From contig NZ_FQYO01000003.1 in the NCBI RefSeq assembly GCF_900141735.1, forward strand, positions 372,001-436,000: DNA of 64,000 bases, given 5' to 3'. This document shows, in pieces, positions 36,290-45,490 of the stretch. The DNA comes from Wenxinia saemankumensis (GTDB lineage Bacteria > Pseudomonadota > Alphaproteobacteria > Rhodobacterales > Rhodobacteraceae). Positions within the stretch are counted from its first letter, which is position 1. Every line of letters begins with the position of its first letter. Under the pieces are notes generated by a model. That model ran no database searches. It worked only from the letters and a program-made list of their open reading frames with translations, and was not told the origin of the DNA. Position numbers and translations under genes: made by a program.

Positions 36290-36350
36290 GGTGCGTGACG
36301 AGCACGCACCCTACGGGTCTGGCGGCGGTGGTGCGTGACGAGCACGCACC
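36290..36350. repeat. Paired REP-like hairpins
   Basis: Two identical elements, GGTGCGTG-ACGAG-CACGCACC (36290-36310 and 36330-36350), each fold with eight-base arms. They repeat every 40 bases, with CGGCGGTG before and CTACGG after each. A third, weaker copy (GGTCGGCACGCACC) precedes them near 36258. They lie between the convergent DUF3859 gene and polA, so they may stop transcription from both sides. Confidence 0.8.
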
Positions 36351-36422
36351 CTACGGAGCCCGGGGGCGGTGAAGGTCGGGCTCCGGACGACTGCCCGTAC
36401 CCCGGCCCTGCCAATCCGCAGC

Positions 36423-39242
36423 TCAGTGCGCGGCGGCCCAGCTGCCGCCCTTGCCGCCCTCGACCAGCAGCCGGACGGAGAGGTCGACCGCCGGCAACGG
36501 CGCCTCCTCCATCACGTCGCGCGCGCGGGCGATCAGCTCGTCGGCCGCGCCCTCGTCGACCTCGAACAGCAGCTCGTCGTGGACCTGCAGCAGCATCGAG
36601 GCGGGCAGGTCCCGGGTCGCGTCCTCCATCCGGATCATCGCGCGGCGGATCACGTCGGCGGCGGTGCCCTGGATCGGGGCGTTGATCGCGGCGCGCCGGG
36701 CGAAGCCGGCGGTCGGCCCCTTGGCGTTGATCTCGGGCGTGTTGATGCGCCGGCCGAACAGCGTCTCGACATAGCCCGTGTCCCGGGCGAAGCGCACGGT
36801 ATCGTCCATGTAGGTTCGGATGCCCGGGAAGCGCTCGAAGTAGCGGTCGATGAAGCCCTGCGCCTCCTCCCGCGGGATCCGCAGGTTGCGGGCGAGGCCG
36901 AAGCCGGAAATGCCGTAGATGACGCCGAAGTTGATCGCCTTGGCCTGGCGGCGGATCTCGGGCGTCATCTCGGCGAGCGGCACATTGAACATCTCGGACG
37001 CGGTCGCGGCGTGGATGTCCTGCCCCTCGGCGAACGCCTCCTTCAGCGCGTCGATCCCGGCGACGTGGGCGAGGATGCGCAGCTCGATCTGGGAATAGTC
37101 GAGGCTGACCAGCACCCGCCCCTCGGGCGCGACGAAGGCCTCGCGGATGCGGCGGCCCTCCTCCGTCCGGATCGGGATGTTCTGCAGGTTGGGGTCGGTC
37201 GAGGCGAGGCGTCCCGTGTTGGCGCCCGCGATCGAGTAGGAGGTGTGGACCCGCCCCGTCTCGGGATTGATGTGGTCCTGCAGCGCGTCTGTATAGGTCG
37301 ACTTCAACTTGCTGATCTGCCGCCAGTCGAGGATGCGGCGCGGCAGGTCGTGGATCGTCGCCATGTCCTCCAGGATGTCGGCCCCGGTCGAATACGCCCC
37401 GGTCTTGCCGCGCTTGGGCATCTTGCCGTCGGGCAGGGTCAGCGACATCTCGTCGAACAGGATCTCGCCCAGCTGCTTGGGCGAGCCCACGTTGAATTCG
37501 CGGCCCGCGAGGGAATGGATCTCCTCCTCCAGCTGCGCCATCTTCTGGGCGAAGGCGCCGGACATGCGGCTGAGCGTGTCGCGATCCACCTGCACGCCCT
37601 TGCGCTCCATCCGCGCGAGCACGCCGATCAGGGGGCGCTCCAGCGTCTCGTAGACCGTCGTGACGTGGTGGGCGGGGAGTTGCGGCCGGAACGTCTGCCA
37701 CAGGCGCAGCGTGATGTCGGCATCCTCGGCCGCGTAGCGCACCGCGTCCTCCAGCGGCACCCGGTCGAAGGTGCGCTGGGCCTTGCCCGACCCGATCAGC
37801 GTCTTGATCGCGATGGGGACGTGGCCGAGATAGCGCTCGGACAGCTCGTCCATGCCGTGATTGTGGATCCCGGCATTGAGCGCGTAGCTCATCAGCATCG
37901 TGTCCTCGACCGGGGCCACGTCGATCCCGTAGCGGCCCAAGACCTTGAGGTCGTACTTCATGTTGTGCGCGATCTTGAGGATCGCGGGATCCTCGAGCAC
38001 CGGCTTCAGCAGTGCCAGCGCCCGATCGAGCGGCATCTGCCCCTCGGCCAGCGCCTCGCTGCCGAAGAGGTCGCCCGTCCCCTCGGGCCGGTGGGCGAGG
38101 GGGATGTAGCAGGCCCGGCCCGCCTCGACGGAGAGCGACACGCCGACCAGCTCGGCCCGCATCTCGTCGAGCGAGGTCGTCTCGGTATCGACGCTGACGA
38201 AGCCGAGCGCCCGGATCCGGTCGATCCAGACCTGCAGCTCCTCCGCCGTGCCGACCTTCTCGTAGGTCGCGTGGTCGAAGGGGATCGCCTCGGGCTGGGG
38301 CAGGGCGGTGTCGTCCGTATCGGGCGCCGGCGCGTCGGCCACGGCGGGCGCCTCCACCCCCATCTTCTCGGCCACGCGGCGGGTGATGGTGCGGAATTCC
38401 ATCTCGTTCAGGAAGTCCAGCAGCCGCTCGGGATCGGGGTCGCGGATCTCGAGGTCGTCCAGCGTGAAGTCGAGCGCCATGTCGCAGTCGAGCTGGACGA
38501 GCCGCTTGCTCATCTCGATCTGGTCGCGCTTCTCGACCAGGGTCTGCCGGCGCTTGGGTTGCTTGATCTCCTCCGCGCGGTCCAGCAGCGCCTCGAGCGA
38601 GCCGTATTCGTTGATCAGCAGGGCCGCCGTCTTGATCCCGATGCCGGGCGCGCCGGGCACGTTGTCGACGCTGTCGCCGGCCAGGGCCTGCACGTCGACC
38701 ACGCGGTCGGGCCAGACGCCGAACTTCTCGAACACGCCGTCGCGGTCGATGCGGCGGTTCTTCATCGGGTCGAGCATCTCGACCCCGTCGCCGACCAGCT
38801 GCATCAGATCCTTGTCCGACGAGACGATGGTGACCCGCCCGCCCGCCTCGCGCGCGCGGCAGGACAGGGTGGCGATGATGTCGTCCGCCTCGAACCCCTC
38901 CAGCTCCTTGCAGGCGATGTTGAACGCCTCGGTCGCGGCGCGGGTCAGCGGGATCTGCGGGCGCAGATCCTCGGGCATCTCGTCCCGGTTGGCCTTGTAC
39001 TGATCGTAGAGGTCGTTGCGGAAGGTGTGGCTGCCCTTGTCGAACACGACCGCGACATGAGTGGCGGCATCGCTCCCCGTATTCCCCTCGACGTATTTCT
39101 GCAGCATGTTGCAGAAGCCCGAGACCGCCCCCACGGGCAGCCCGTCGGACTTGCGCGTCAGCGGCGGCAGCGCGTGATAGGCGCGGAAGATGAAGGCCGA
39201 TCCGTCGATCAGGTGCAGATGGTGGCCCTTGCCGAACGCCAT
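36423..39242 (-). CDS. polA: DNA polymerase I
   Basis: PolA fills gaps and removes primers. The 939 residues have all three domains. The 5' nuclease is residues 1-300, with the acidic VSSDKDLMQLVGD region. The proofreading domain (about 340-520) is intact: DTETTS, KYDLKVL and YAAEDAD keep the DEDD residues. The polymerase domain ends in MLLQVHDELLFEV (motif C), with motif A in VSLDYSQIELRILAHV and motif B in RRQAKAINFGVIYGIS. Loss of proofreading, as in some lineages, is not seen. The convergent side carries the REP-like hairpins. Confidence 0.97.
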   Translation of the reverse strand: MAFGKGHHLHLIDGSAFIFRAYHALPPLTRKSDGLPVGAVSGFCNMLQKYVEGNTGSDAATHVAVVFDKGSHTFRNDLYDQYKANRDEMPEDLRPQIPLTRAATEAFNIACKELEGFEADDIIATLSCRAREAGGRVTIVSSDKDLMQLVGDGVEMLDPMKNRRIDRDGVFEKFGVWPDRVVDVQALAGDSVDNVPGAPGIGIKTAALLINEYGSLEALLDRAEEIKQPKRRQTLVEKRDQIEMSKRLVQLDCDMALDFTLDDLEIRDPDPERLLDFLNEMEFRTITRRVAEKMGVEAPAVADAPAPDTDDTALPQPEAIPFDHATYEKVGTAEELQVWIDRIRALGFVSVDTETTSLDEMRAELVGVSLSVEAGRACYIPLAHRPEGTGDLFGSEALAEGQMPLDRALALLKPVLEDPAILKIAHNMKYDLKVLGRYGIDVAPVEDTMLMSYALNAGIHNHGMDELSERYLGHVPIAIKTLIGSGKAQRTFDRVPLEDAVRYAAEDADITLRLWQTFRPQLPAHHVTTVYETLERPLIGVLARMERKGVQVDRDTLSRMSGAFAQKMAQLEEEIHSLAGREFNVGSPKQLGEILFDEMSLTLPDGKMPKRGKTGAYSTGADILEDMATIHDLPRRILDWRQISKLKSTYTDALQDHINPETGRVHTSYSIAGANTGRLASTDPNLQNIPIRTEEGRRIREAFVAPEGRVLVSLDYSQIELRILAHVAGIDALKEAFAEGQDIHAATASEMFNVPLAEMTPEIRRQAKAINFGVIYGISGFGLARNLRIPREEAQGFIDRYFERFPGIRTYMDDTVRFARDTGYVETLFGRRINTPEINAKGPTAGFARRAAINAPIQGTAADVIRRAMIRMEDATRDLPASMLLQVHDELLFEVDEGAADELIARARDVMEEAPLPAVDLSVRLLVEGGKGGSWAAAH

Positions 39243-39322
39243 GTCTCGATCCCCTCTGTCGCGCGTGCCTAGGGTCTAGCCCGCCGGGCGGGGGGCGTCC
39301 ATCCGAGGGGGGGCAGGGGGCG

Positions 39323-39796
39323 TCAGGCCAGCCGCTTCTCGAAGCGCCGGACATCCAGCGCGAAGGGCCCGGCCGAGGTTCCCACCTCGACCCGCCGGAT
39401 CCCGGTATCGCGCCAGCCCTGCCGTTCGTAGAACCGCGCGGCGCGGTCGTTGCCGAGCGTGGCGATGAGATGGGCGTCGCGAATTCCGCGCGCGGCCATC
39501 TCCGCCTCGGCCGCGGCCATCATCGGCGCGGCGAGGCCGGTGCCCATCCGGTCCGGCGCGACGTAGACCTGGTCGAGCTCCGCCCCCACGATCCGGACGA
39601 ACCCCTCCGGCGCGCCGGGCGGGCCCGTCACCAGGAAGGAGGCCGGGTCGGCATCGATCCGGCGCCGGAAATCGTCCCGGCTCCGCAGCGCGACCAGCTC
39701 GGGCGGGCAGATCGCGGCATGCGCGACGGTCCAGCCCTCGAACCAGAGCTCGGCCAGCGGCGCGCGGTCCGCCTCGGTCAGCGGCCGAAGGATCAG
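39323..39796 (-). CDS. GNAT family N-acetyltransferase
   Basis: The 157-residue domain has the GNAT core: strand [31 protein letters not shown] (acetyl-CoA site, near residue 78) and [23 protein letters not shown] (near 110). The start is unusual. There is no ATG, GTG or TTG at the natural N-terminus ([14 protein letters not shown]). I set the start at the CTG at 39796, which overlaps the zinc-finger gene stop. The nearest canonical starts (TTG 39913, ATG 39922) lie deep inside that gene. The substrate is unknown. Confidence 0.75.
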   Translation of the reverse strand: MILRPLTEADRAPLAELWFEGWTVAHAAICPPELVALRSRDDFRRRIDADPASFLVTGPPGAPEGFVRIVGAELDQVYVAPDRMGTGLAAPMMAAAEAEMAARGIRDAHLIATLGNDRAARFYERQGWRDTGIRRVEVGTSAGPFALDVRRFEKRLA

Positions 39797-40077
39797 GGGA
39801 TCCCCGGATGCGCGCCGGGCTTTCCGGTCCGGCCCGGCAGGTCGTCGTCCGAGCCGCGCCGGGCATGACCGAGATCCTCGGCATGGGTCTCGTGCACGAA
39901 CCGGCGGTCGCAATAGCCGCATTCGACCCAGCCCCTGTCCGCCGGGATCGACAGCCAGACGCGCGGATGGCCGAGGCCGGGGCCGGACCCGTCGCAGGCC
40001 ACGCGCCACTGGTCCGTCACCGTCACCTCCGGCGGCGGCGGGGCGTTCGGGCTGTCGGTCTTCATCGTCTCGGTCAT
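39793..40077 (-). CDS. CHCC-type zinc-finger protein
   Basis: This small protein (94 residues from the ATG at 40077, or 108 from 40119) contains the zf-CHCC pattern, like the NDUFS6 zinc finger of complex [29 protein letters not shown] has the first Cys and His ligands, and [12 protein letters not shown] has the CxxC. A basic/acidic tail follows. The second ATG is preceded by AGGA. Similar stand-alone proteins are common in alphaproteobacteria and may be complex I subunits or assembly factors. Confidence 0.8.
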   Translation of the reverse strand: MTETMKTDSPNAPPPPEVTVTDQWRVACDGSGPGLGHPRVWLSIPADRGWVECGYCDRRFVHETHAEDLGHARRGSDDDLPGRTGKPGAHPGIP

Positions 40078-40192
40078 GTCCTGTCCCGTCGGCTGGTCGC
40101 TCCGGCGCCGGTTGGACATCGCGCCCGTCCCGGCCTAGATCGACCCGGAAAATGGCCCGGCCCGCGGGCCGGGGCAAGGGGACAGGCCGGAT

Positions 40193-41134
40193 ATGACCGA
40201 AAATGCGATCAAGATCACGGGCCTGCGCAAGACCTACGCCGCGACCGGCCGGTCCGAGGCGAAGGAGGCGCTGAAGGGCATCGACCTCGAGGTGCGGCGC
40301 GGCTCGATCTTCGGCCTGCTGGGCCCGAACGGCGCGGGCAAGTCGACGCTGATCAACATCCTCGCCGGGCTGGTCGTCAAGTCGGCCGGGTCCGTGCGGA
40401 TCTGGGGCTTCGACCAGGACGTGAACCCGCGCCAGTCGCGCGCCGCCATCGGGATCATGCCGCAGGAGCCCAACCTCGACCCCTTCTTCACCCCGCGCGG
40501 CAGCCTCGAAGTGCAGGCCGGCCTCTACGGCGTGCCGAAGGGCCGCCGCCGCACCGAGGAGATCCTCGACCTGATCGGCCTCGCCGACAAGGCCGAGGCC
40601 TATGCCCGCTCGCTCTCCGGGGGGATGCGCCGCCGGCTGCTGCTGGGCAAGGCGCTGGTCCATTCCCCGCCGATCCTCGTCCTCGACGAGCCGACCGCCG
40701 GGGTGGACATCGAGCTGCGCCAGCAGCTCTGGCAGAACGTGCGGATGCTGAACCGGCAGGGCATGACGATCATCCTGACGACGCATTACCTCGAGGAGGC
40801 CGAGGAGATGTGCGACGAGATCGCCATCGTGAACCACGGCGAGATCGTCGCCCGCGACACGACGGCGAACCTGCTGGGGCAGGTGACGGGCAAGACGCTG
40901 GTGGTGCGCCCGCGCGAGCCCACCCCGCCCCCCGCCGGCCTGCCGCCCACGATCCGCTGCGATGCGCGCGAGGGCGGGACGCTCGCCTTCTCCTTCGACA
41001 GCCGCAGGGCGACAGCGGGGCAGGTCCTCGACGCGATCCGCGAGGCCGGCGTGACGATCGAGGACGTGCGGACCGAGGAGGCGGATCTCGAGGACGTGTT
41101 CCTGTCGATCACCTCGGAGAAGAGCGCGGCCTGA
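40193..41134 (+). CDS. ABC-2 type transporter ATPase
   Basis: The 313-residue ATPase has Walker A LLGPNGAGKSTLINILAGL (near residue 46), the signature SLSGGMRRRLLLGKAL (near 142), and Walker B PPILVLDEPTAGVD (near 160). A C-terminal extension of about 80 residues (KTLVVRPREP onward) follows, as in multidrug or polysaccharide exporters of the DRA family. The expected membrane partner does not follow; the next 536 bases hold no gene. The ATPase therefore seems to work with a permease encoded elsewhere. Confidence 0.9.
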   Translation: MTENAIKITGLRKTYAATGRSEAKEALKGIDLEVRRGSIFGLLGPNGAGKSTLINILAGLVVKSAGSVRIWGFDQDVNPRQSRAAIGIMPQEPNLDPFFTPRGSLEVQAGLYGVPKGRRRTEEILDLIGLADKAEAYARSLSGGMRRRLLLGKALVHSPPILVLDEPTAGVDIELRQQLWQNVRMLNRQGMTIILTTHYLEEAEEMCDEIAIVNHGEIVARDTTANLLGQVTGKTLVVRPREPTPPPAGLPPTIRCDAREGGTLAFSFDSRRATAGQVLDAIREAGVTIEDVRTEEADLEDVFLSITSEKSAA

Positions 41135-41670
41135 CGGGGCCGGCCGGGACCCAGTCCGACGGGCGGGCGCCCGGCACCGCCCGGCGGCCGAGGTATCCGG
41201 GATCCCTGCGAAGGGGCGGCCGCCCCGGCAGGGAGGGCGCGTTCATCCCTGGTGATCCTCGATGGGTCGGACTGGCCCGGCGGTCCAGGCTGAGGAGCCG
41301 ACGACCGCTCCGCTGCGAAGCCTCCGGCGCGGCCGTGCAGCGCCCCCCACCGCGGCGCGCGCGGGCGGGGAAACACTCGGTCGGCCGGAGAGGACGCGCC
41401 CGGCCCCTGTCCTTCGCGGGGAGGCAGAGACCTGCCGCGCCCATCATCGGACCCGCGGCCGCGGAGCGGGTCGGGGCTGGCCGCCTGTGTAACGCAGGGT
41501 CAAGGGGCCCCCGCTCTCGGCGGAGGGGTTGGCTGCCCTCCCGCCGCCAGGTCCGGACCGCGCGCGCGGTCCGGTCGATCGCCGCGTCCGTCCCCCGCCC
41601 CCGGACGCCCGGGTTCCGGGTGCGGGACCGGGAGCCGACCGAAGGGCCGTCCCTCCCGCCGGGCCGCGCC
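41135..41670. other. Gene-free gap between convergent genes
   Basis: This 536-base gap is extremely GC-rich. Open frames across it have low-complexity Arg/Pro/Gly translations on both strands and match nothing I recognise. The one notable element is a perfect 22-bp palindrome, CCGGACCGCGC and its reverse complement, at 41553-41574. I see no remnant of the permease expected after the ABC ATPase. Confidence 0.6.
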
Positions 41671-42036
41671 TCAGCCCTCGGCCAGCATCCGGCCCAGGGA
41701 CCGGCCGCCCAGGATGTGCAGGTGGTAATGCGGCACCTCCTGCAGCCCGTGGGCCCGGGCGTTCGAGATCGCGCGGAATCCGTCGCCGAGGTCCTTGAGG
41801 CGGATCACCTCGGCCACGGTGCGGTTGAAGTCGAGCTGCTCGGCCTCGCTCGCGGCCGCGAGGAAATGGTCGAGGCCGACATAGGCACCCTTCGGGATCA
41901 CGAGGACATGGACCGGCGCCTGCGGCTGGATGTCCTCGAAGGCGAGGCTGTGCTCGCTCTCGTGCACGGTCCTGTTCGGGATCTCGCCCCGCAGGATCCG
42001 GGCGAAGATGTTGCTGTCGTCGTATCGGTGGGCCAT
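41671..42036 (-). CDS. HIT family hydrolase
   Basis: The 121-residue protein belongs to the histidine triad superfamily. The catalytic run is VPHYHLHILGGRSLGRMLAEG near residue 101 (HxHxHxx, HYHLHIL here). NIFARILRGEIPNRTVHE and VHVLVIPKGAYVGLDHF complete the Hint-like pattern. Hint proteins hydrolyse nucleoside phosphoramidates; the natural substrate is unknown. It follows the GT14 gene by 11 bases and may share its transcript. Confidence 0.92.
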   Translation of the reverse strand: MAHRYDDSNIFARILRGEIPNRTVHESEHSLAFEDIQPQAPVHVLVIPKGAYVGLDHFLAAASEAEQLDFNRTVAEVIRLKDLGDGFRAISNARAHGLQEVPHYHLHILGGRSLGRMLAEG

Positions 42037-42047
42037 CGGGCTTTCCT

Positions 42048-43625
42048 TCAGTCCTGGAAGAGGTTCGGGGTCTGTGCCAGCGCCCGCGCGGTGGCTGCCG
42101 GCACCGAGAGGAATCCCTCGATCGCGGCGGCGTTCTGCTCCACCCCCGAGGCCTGGCGCAGCCGGTAATGGGCGGGGAAGCGCGCGTCACGCAGCCGGTC
42201 CACCTCGCCCCGCAGATCGTTGCGCAGCGTGGGCAGGAGCTGGGCCATGGTCTCGGCGCTCGACCGCGCGCCGGCCAGGCCGACGCGGCGGGCATGGCCC
42301 TCGAGATAGGCATCGTCGAACTGGCATTCGATCTCGAGCAGGCGGACATTGGGCCGGTCCGAGAAGAAGTCGTGCATCAGGTCGGTCGACCCGGTGTCGA
42401 GGCAGATCAGCAGCCGGTCGCTGTCGTAGAAGTCGAACAGCATCCGCATCAGGGTCCGCCGGTGGCGGTGCCGCTTGGGGATCGTGGCCTGGATCCCGCC
42501 GAGATCGGGCAGCTCGGCGCTCTCCTCGTCGAAGATGTAGTCGAGGGCGGGGATGTTCGTGTGGTGCTTGATCGACCCCACGAGCCGCTTGGCCACGTGC
42601 CATTTCTTGCAGGCCACGATCAGCAGCTCGCGCTCGCGCGCGCCCGAGGCCTCGCTCTCCCAGAAGCGGGGGGCGAAGCGCTGTCCGACCCGGCCGCGCC
42701 CGGTGAGGAACTGGAACAGGCGCCGCCCCTCGCCCGAGATCGCGAACTCGGTCCGGTCCGAGGCGTAGAGCCGGCCGAGCCGGGTGCGCAGCACCTTCGC
42801 CTCGGGCGAGATCTTGCGCGCGAAGAGATAATCCTGCGACAGCAGCATGTCGTAATGGTCGTTGTAGAATGTCACCGGCATCCCGTAATCGGTGAACATC
42901 AGGAAGGTCAGCGTCCGCGACCTGATCTGGGTCTCGGGGACGAGATGCCGCACGAGGGTCTGGAAGAAGGTCTCGTCAGGGATCCAGGTCCGGCGGAAGA
43001 ACCGGACCACGTCGGGCCGCTCGGCCAGGAAGTCGAGGACCGCCTCGACCGTGCCGCGGCGCAGGCACCACCACTGGCTGCCGATGCGGATCGACAGGTC
43101 GCGCGGGATGGCCCGCCGCAGCCCCAGCCGCCTCTGCAGGCCCATCGCGGCGTAGAAGGCCCGCTTCGCGGTGCGTTCGTTGAAATAGTGCCGGTAGACC
43201 AGCCGCTCCTCCTTGATCCCGGTCTTGATCCAGTCGCTGTCGAAGAAGTCGACGCTCTCGATGAAGTCGGCATCCTCGTCCGCCAGCCGGCGATGGGCGT
43301 AGGCGGCGGACTTGATCGCCATGCAATCGCCCGAGACCATGTAGAGGTGGGTCGCCCGGGGAAAGGCGTCGAGCGCGGCGCGGATCGCGCCGAGCGAGGC
43401 CTCGACCAGGCTCCACTCCCCCCAGCCGCAGCGCAGGCGGCGCCGCGCGAAGGTCACGTTCGGCTCGCCCTCCAGCGCGGCGCGGATCTCGTCCCACTCG
43501 GCGCGGGGGGCGTTGGCGTCGAAATGGATCGAGACGCAATCGCCCACGGCGGTCAGCTGCCGGGCCTGCTGGATCACGGCCTGCGGGTCCTTGTGACAGA
43601 GCAGGATGAAGGCGATCTTCACCAT
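42048..43625 (-). CDS. GT14-type beta-1,6-N-acetylglucosaminyltransferase
   Basis: The 525-residue protein begins IAFILLCHKDPQAVIQQARQL and shows the core-2/I-branching glycosyltransferase fold: SIHFDANAP, FARRRLRCGWGEWSLVEASLGAI (near residue 58), HLYMVSGDCMAIKS (near 92) and QWWCLRRGTVEAVLDFL (near 184). After about residue 290 a second domain of unknown type (DUF5928-like in Rhodobacteraceae) contains the acidic runs DYIFDEESAELPDLGG and CLDTGSTDLMHDFFSD. It probably adds GlcNAc to a surface polysaccharide. A sulfotransferase gene lies divergently upstream. Confidence 0.82.
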   Translation of the reverse strand: MVKIAFILLCHKDPQAVIQQARQLTAVGDCVSIHFDANAPRAEWDEIRAALEGEPNVTFARRRLRCGWGEWSLVEASLGAIRAALDAFPRATHLYMVSGDCMAIKSAAYAHRRLADEDADFIESVDFFDSDWIKTGIKEERLVYRHYFNERTAKRAFYAAMGLQRRLGLRRAIPRDLSIRIGSQWWCLRRGTVEAVLDFLAERPDVVRFFRRTWIPDETFFQTLVRHLVPETQIRSRTLTFLMFTDYGMPVTFYNDHYDMLLSQDYLFARKISPEAKVLRTRLGRLYASDRTEFAISGEGRRLFQFLTGRGRVGQRFAPRFWESEASGARERELLIVACKKWHVAKRLVGSIKHHTNIPALDYIFDEESAELPDLGGIQATIPKRHRHRRTLMRMLFDFYDSDRLLICLDTGSTDLMHDFFSDRPNVRLLEIECQFDDAYLEGHARRVGLAGARSSAETMAQLLPTLRNDLRGEVDRLRDARFPAHYRLRQASGVEQNAAAIEGFLSVPAATARALAQTPNLFQD

Positions 43626-43747
43626 TCGGGCGGGGTGGCCTTTTGGTCGCGGCGTCGTCGTGTCATCGCGTGATAGCGTGAAGGGGCGTTGAAGAGACAG
43701 GCGTAATTTCGCACCGTCCCCTCCGCAGCGAGACGAGGAGCGGCGAG

Positions 43748-44578
43748 ATGGGCTTTCCCGGAACCTGGATGACCGAGAGCGAGAGCATGGTCTACCGGGT
43801 CGTGCCCAAATGCGCCTGCTCCACGATCGGGCAGATCATGTTCTACTCCGATCACGGCCGCTTCTTCGAAGGCGACATCCACGATGCGAAGACCGGCCTG
43901 CACAAGTGGAACCAGGAGGAGAGCCAAGGGCCGATCAGCGCGAATGTCGCGGCGCATCGCAGCTTTGCCTTCACCTGCGTGCGCAACCCTTACACGCGGA
44001 TCCTGTCCTCGTTCTTCGACAAGATCGCGGGCATCCAGCGCAACGGGCGCCGCTATCGCGGGAACCTCGTGCCGATGCTGGTGCAGAAATACGGGATCGA
44101 CGTGGGCAGCCCCGAGAACGGGTTCGAGTTCGACCAGGTGGCCAGCTTCCGGCGCTTCCTGCTCTTCGCCCGCGACACGATCCGCTGGCGCAAGCCGATG
44201 GATCCCGACATCCACTGGTCGGCCATTTCGGGCCATGTCTCGACCTTCATCCAAAATGGCGGCCGCTACGACCACATCTTCTGGACCGAACGGTTCGACG
44301 AGGGGATGGCGGCCGTGCTGGAGAGGACCGACACCCCCGTCGCGGTCGACCTTTCCGCCGTGCCGAGGTTCAACGAGAGCGAGGGCCACGGTCCGAAGCG
44401 GGCGCATCCCGTCGGCGCCTATTTCGACGACCTGTCGATGCACCTGATGTGGGAATGCTACCGCCGGGACTTCCAGCTCTTCCGCTACGATTTCGAGAAC
44501 CCCGACAACAAGATGCCCCTGGGCGAGATCGACCTCGACGAGGTGCATCTGAAGCTGGGGCCGAAGGCGGCCGCCTAG
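43748..44578 (+). CDS. Sulfotransferase family 2 protein
   Basis: The 276-residue protein has the PAPS-binding 5' element (VVPKCACSTIGQIM near residue 19, with cysteines around the usual Lys-x-x-x-Ser/Thr pattern) and the 3' element (FAFTCVRNPYTRILSSFFDK near 74). The rest fits Golgi-type sulfotransferases that act on polysaccharides, such as the chondroitin/heparan class. It diverges from the GT14 gene with a 122-base spacer. The pair suggests a sulfated surface glycan. No membrane segment is evident. Confidence 0.85.
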   Translation: MGFPGTWMTESESMVYRVVPKCACSTIGQIMFYSDHGRFFEGDIHDAKTGLHKWNQEESQGPISANVAAHRSFAFTCVRNPYTRILSSFFDKIAGIQRNGRRYRGNLVPMLVQKYGIDVGSPENGFEFDQVASFRRFLLFARDTIRWRKPMDPDIHWSAISGHVSTFIQNGGRYDHIFWTERFDEGMAAVLERTDTPVAVDLSAVPRFNESEGHGPKRAHPVGAYFDDLSMHLMWECYRRDFQLFRYDFENPDNKMPLGEIDLDEVHLKLGPKAAA

Positions 44579-44665
44579 GGGCGCCGTCCCGGCCGCTCGT
44601 CGGTCGGCGGGGCCCCAGCCCGGAGGCGGCGTCCGGGGCCGGGGGCGTGGTGCCCCGGGGCGGCG

Positions 44666-45490
44666 TCAGCCCATCATCCAGACCAGCGTCCAGAGGCCCA
44701 TCAGCAGCATCGCGGCATTCTCCGAGAAGCTGACGAAGCCGAGCGGCACGTCGCTGTCGCCGCCGACGCAGGCGCATTTCAGCTCGCGCTTGTCGATCCA
44801 GACGGCCTTGGCGACCGACACCGCGCCGATCCCGCCGATCACGATCATGATCGGCGCGGCGAGCCACATTAGCACGCCGCCGATCATCAGCACGCCCGAC
44901 AGCCCCTCGAGGAACGGATAGGCGTAGCCGTAGCGCGGCTCCTTCTGGGTCAGGAGGTCGTAGCCGGTGAACATCTTCTGGAAGCTCTCGACGTTCTGCA
45001 GCTTCTGCACGGCGAGGATCGACGTGGCGAAGGCGATGAAGAGGCCGACGAGGCCCATCGGCCGCTCGGTCGCATCCGGGTAGCCCCAGGCCATGAAGAT
45101 CGCGGCGAGCGCCGAGACGGCGAAGATCGCGAGCACCGGCTGGTAGCGGCCGCCGAAGGCGACCGTGCGGTGGTTCAGCCGCTCGGAGACGGCATCCCAG
45201 CCGCCGACGCGTGTCCCGTCGATCCAGGTCTGCGGCGTCGTCTTCACCCCGTGCTCGGCCTTGAAGGCGTCGATCTCGGCGCGGGAGGTGAGGGTATGAT
45301 CCTCGACCTCGTAGCCGCGCCGCTCCAGCAGCTTCAGCGAATTGAAGCCGTAGGGGCAGAAATGGTCCGGCATCTCCATCCGGTAGATGACGGCCTTCTT
45401 CGGCCCGCTGCGTTCGGCCGGGCCGGGCGGGGCGGAGCCCTCGGGCGCGGCGGCAGTCTCCGTGGAAGTGTCGATCGTGGCGTCGGTCAT
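44666..45490 (-). CDS. Monothiol glutaredoxin fused to MauE-like membrane domain
   Basis: The 274-residue protein has a glutaredoxin-like domain (about 30-110) with a single active cysteine in PDHFCPYGFNSLKLL and the TTPQTWIDG cis-Pro loop. Four hydrophobic segments follow (near 125-145, 150-170, 190-210 and 255-272), as in MauE/DoxX-type redox proteins. A paired CACVGG precedes the last one. This layout suggests transfer of reducing power across or at the membrane. The start overlaps the end of the HxlR regulator by four bases, so both share an operon. Confidence 0.85.
   Translation of the reverse strand: MTDATIDTSTETAAAPEGSAPPGPAERSGPKKAVIYRMEMPDHFCPYGFNSLKLLERRGYEVEDHTLTSRAEIDAFKAEHGVKTTPQTWIDGTRVGGWDAVSERLNHRTVAFGGRYQPVLAIFAVSALAAIFMAWGYPDATERPMGLVGLFIAFATSILAVQKLQNVESFQKMFTGYDLLTQKEPRYGYAYPFLEGLSGVLMIGGVLMWLAAPIMIVIGGIGAVSVAKAVWIDKRELKCACVGGDSDVPLGFVSFSENAAMLLMGLWTLVWMMG

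Noticed and set aside
36369-39272. Very long open frame antisense to polA
   Set aside because: The sequence is high-GC and stop codons are rare in shadow frames. The translation is Arg/His/Leu-rich with no domain, and polA on the other strand is unambiguous.
41444-42349. Long minus-strand frame across the HIT region and the gap
   Set aside because: The HIT gene in another frame fully explains the coding signal. The remainder is low-complexity.
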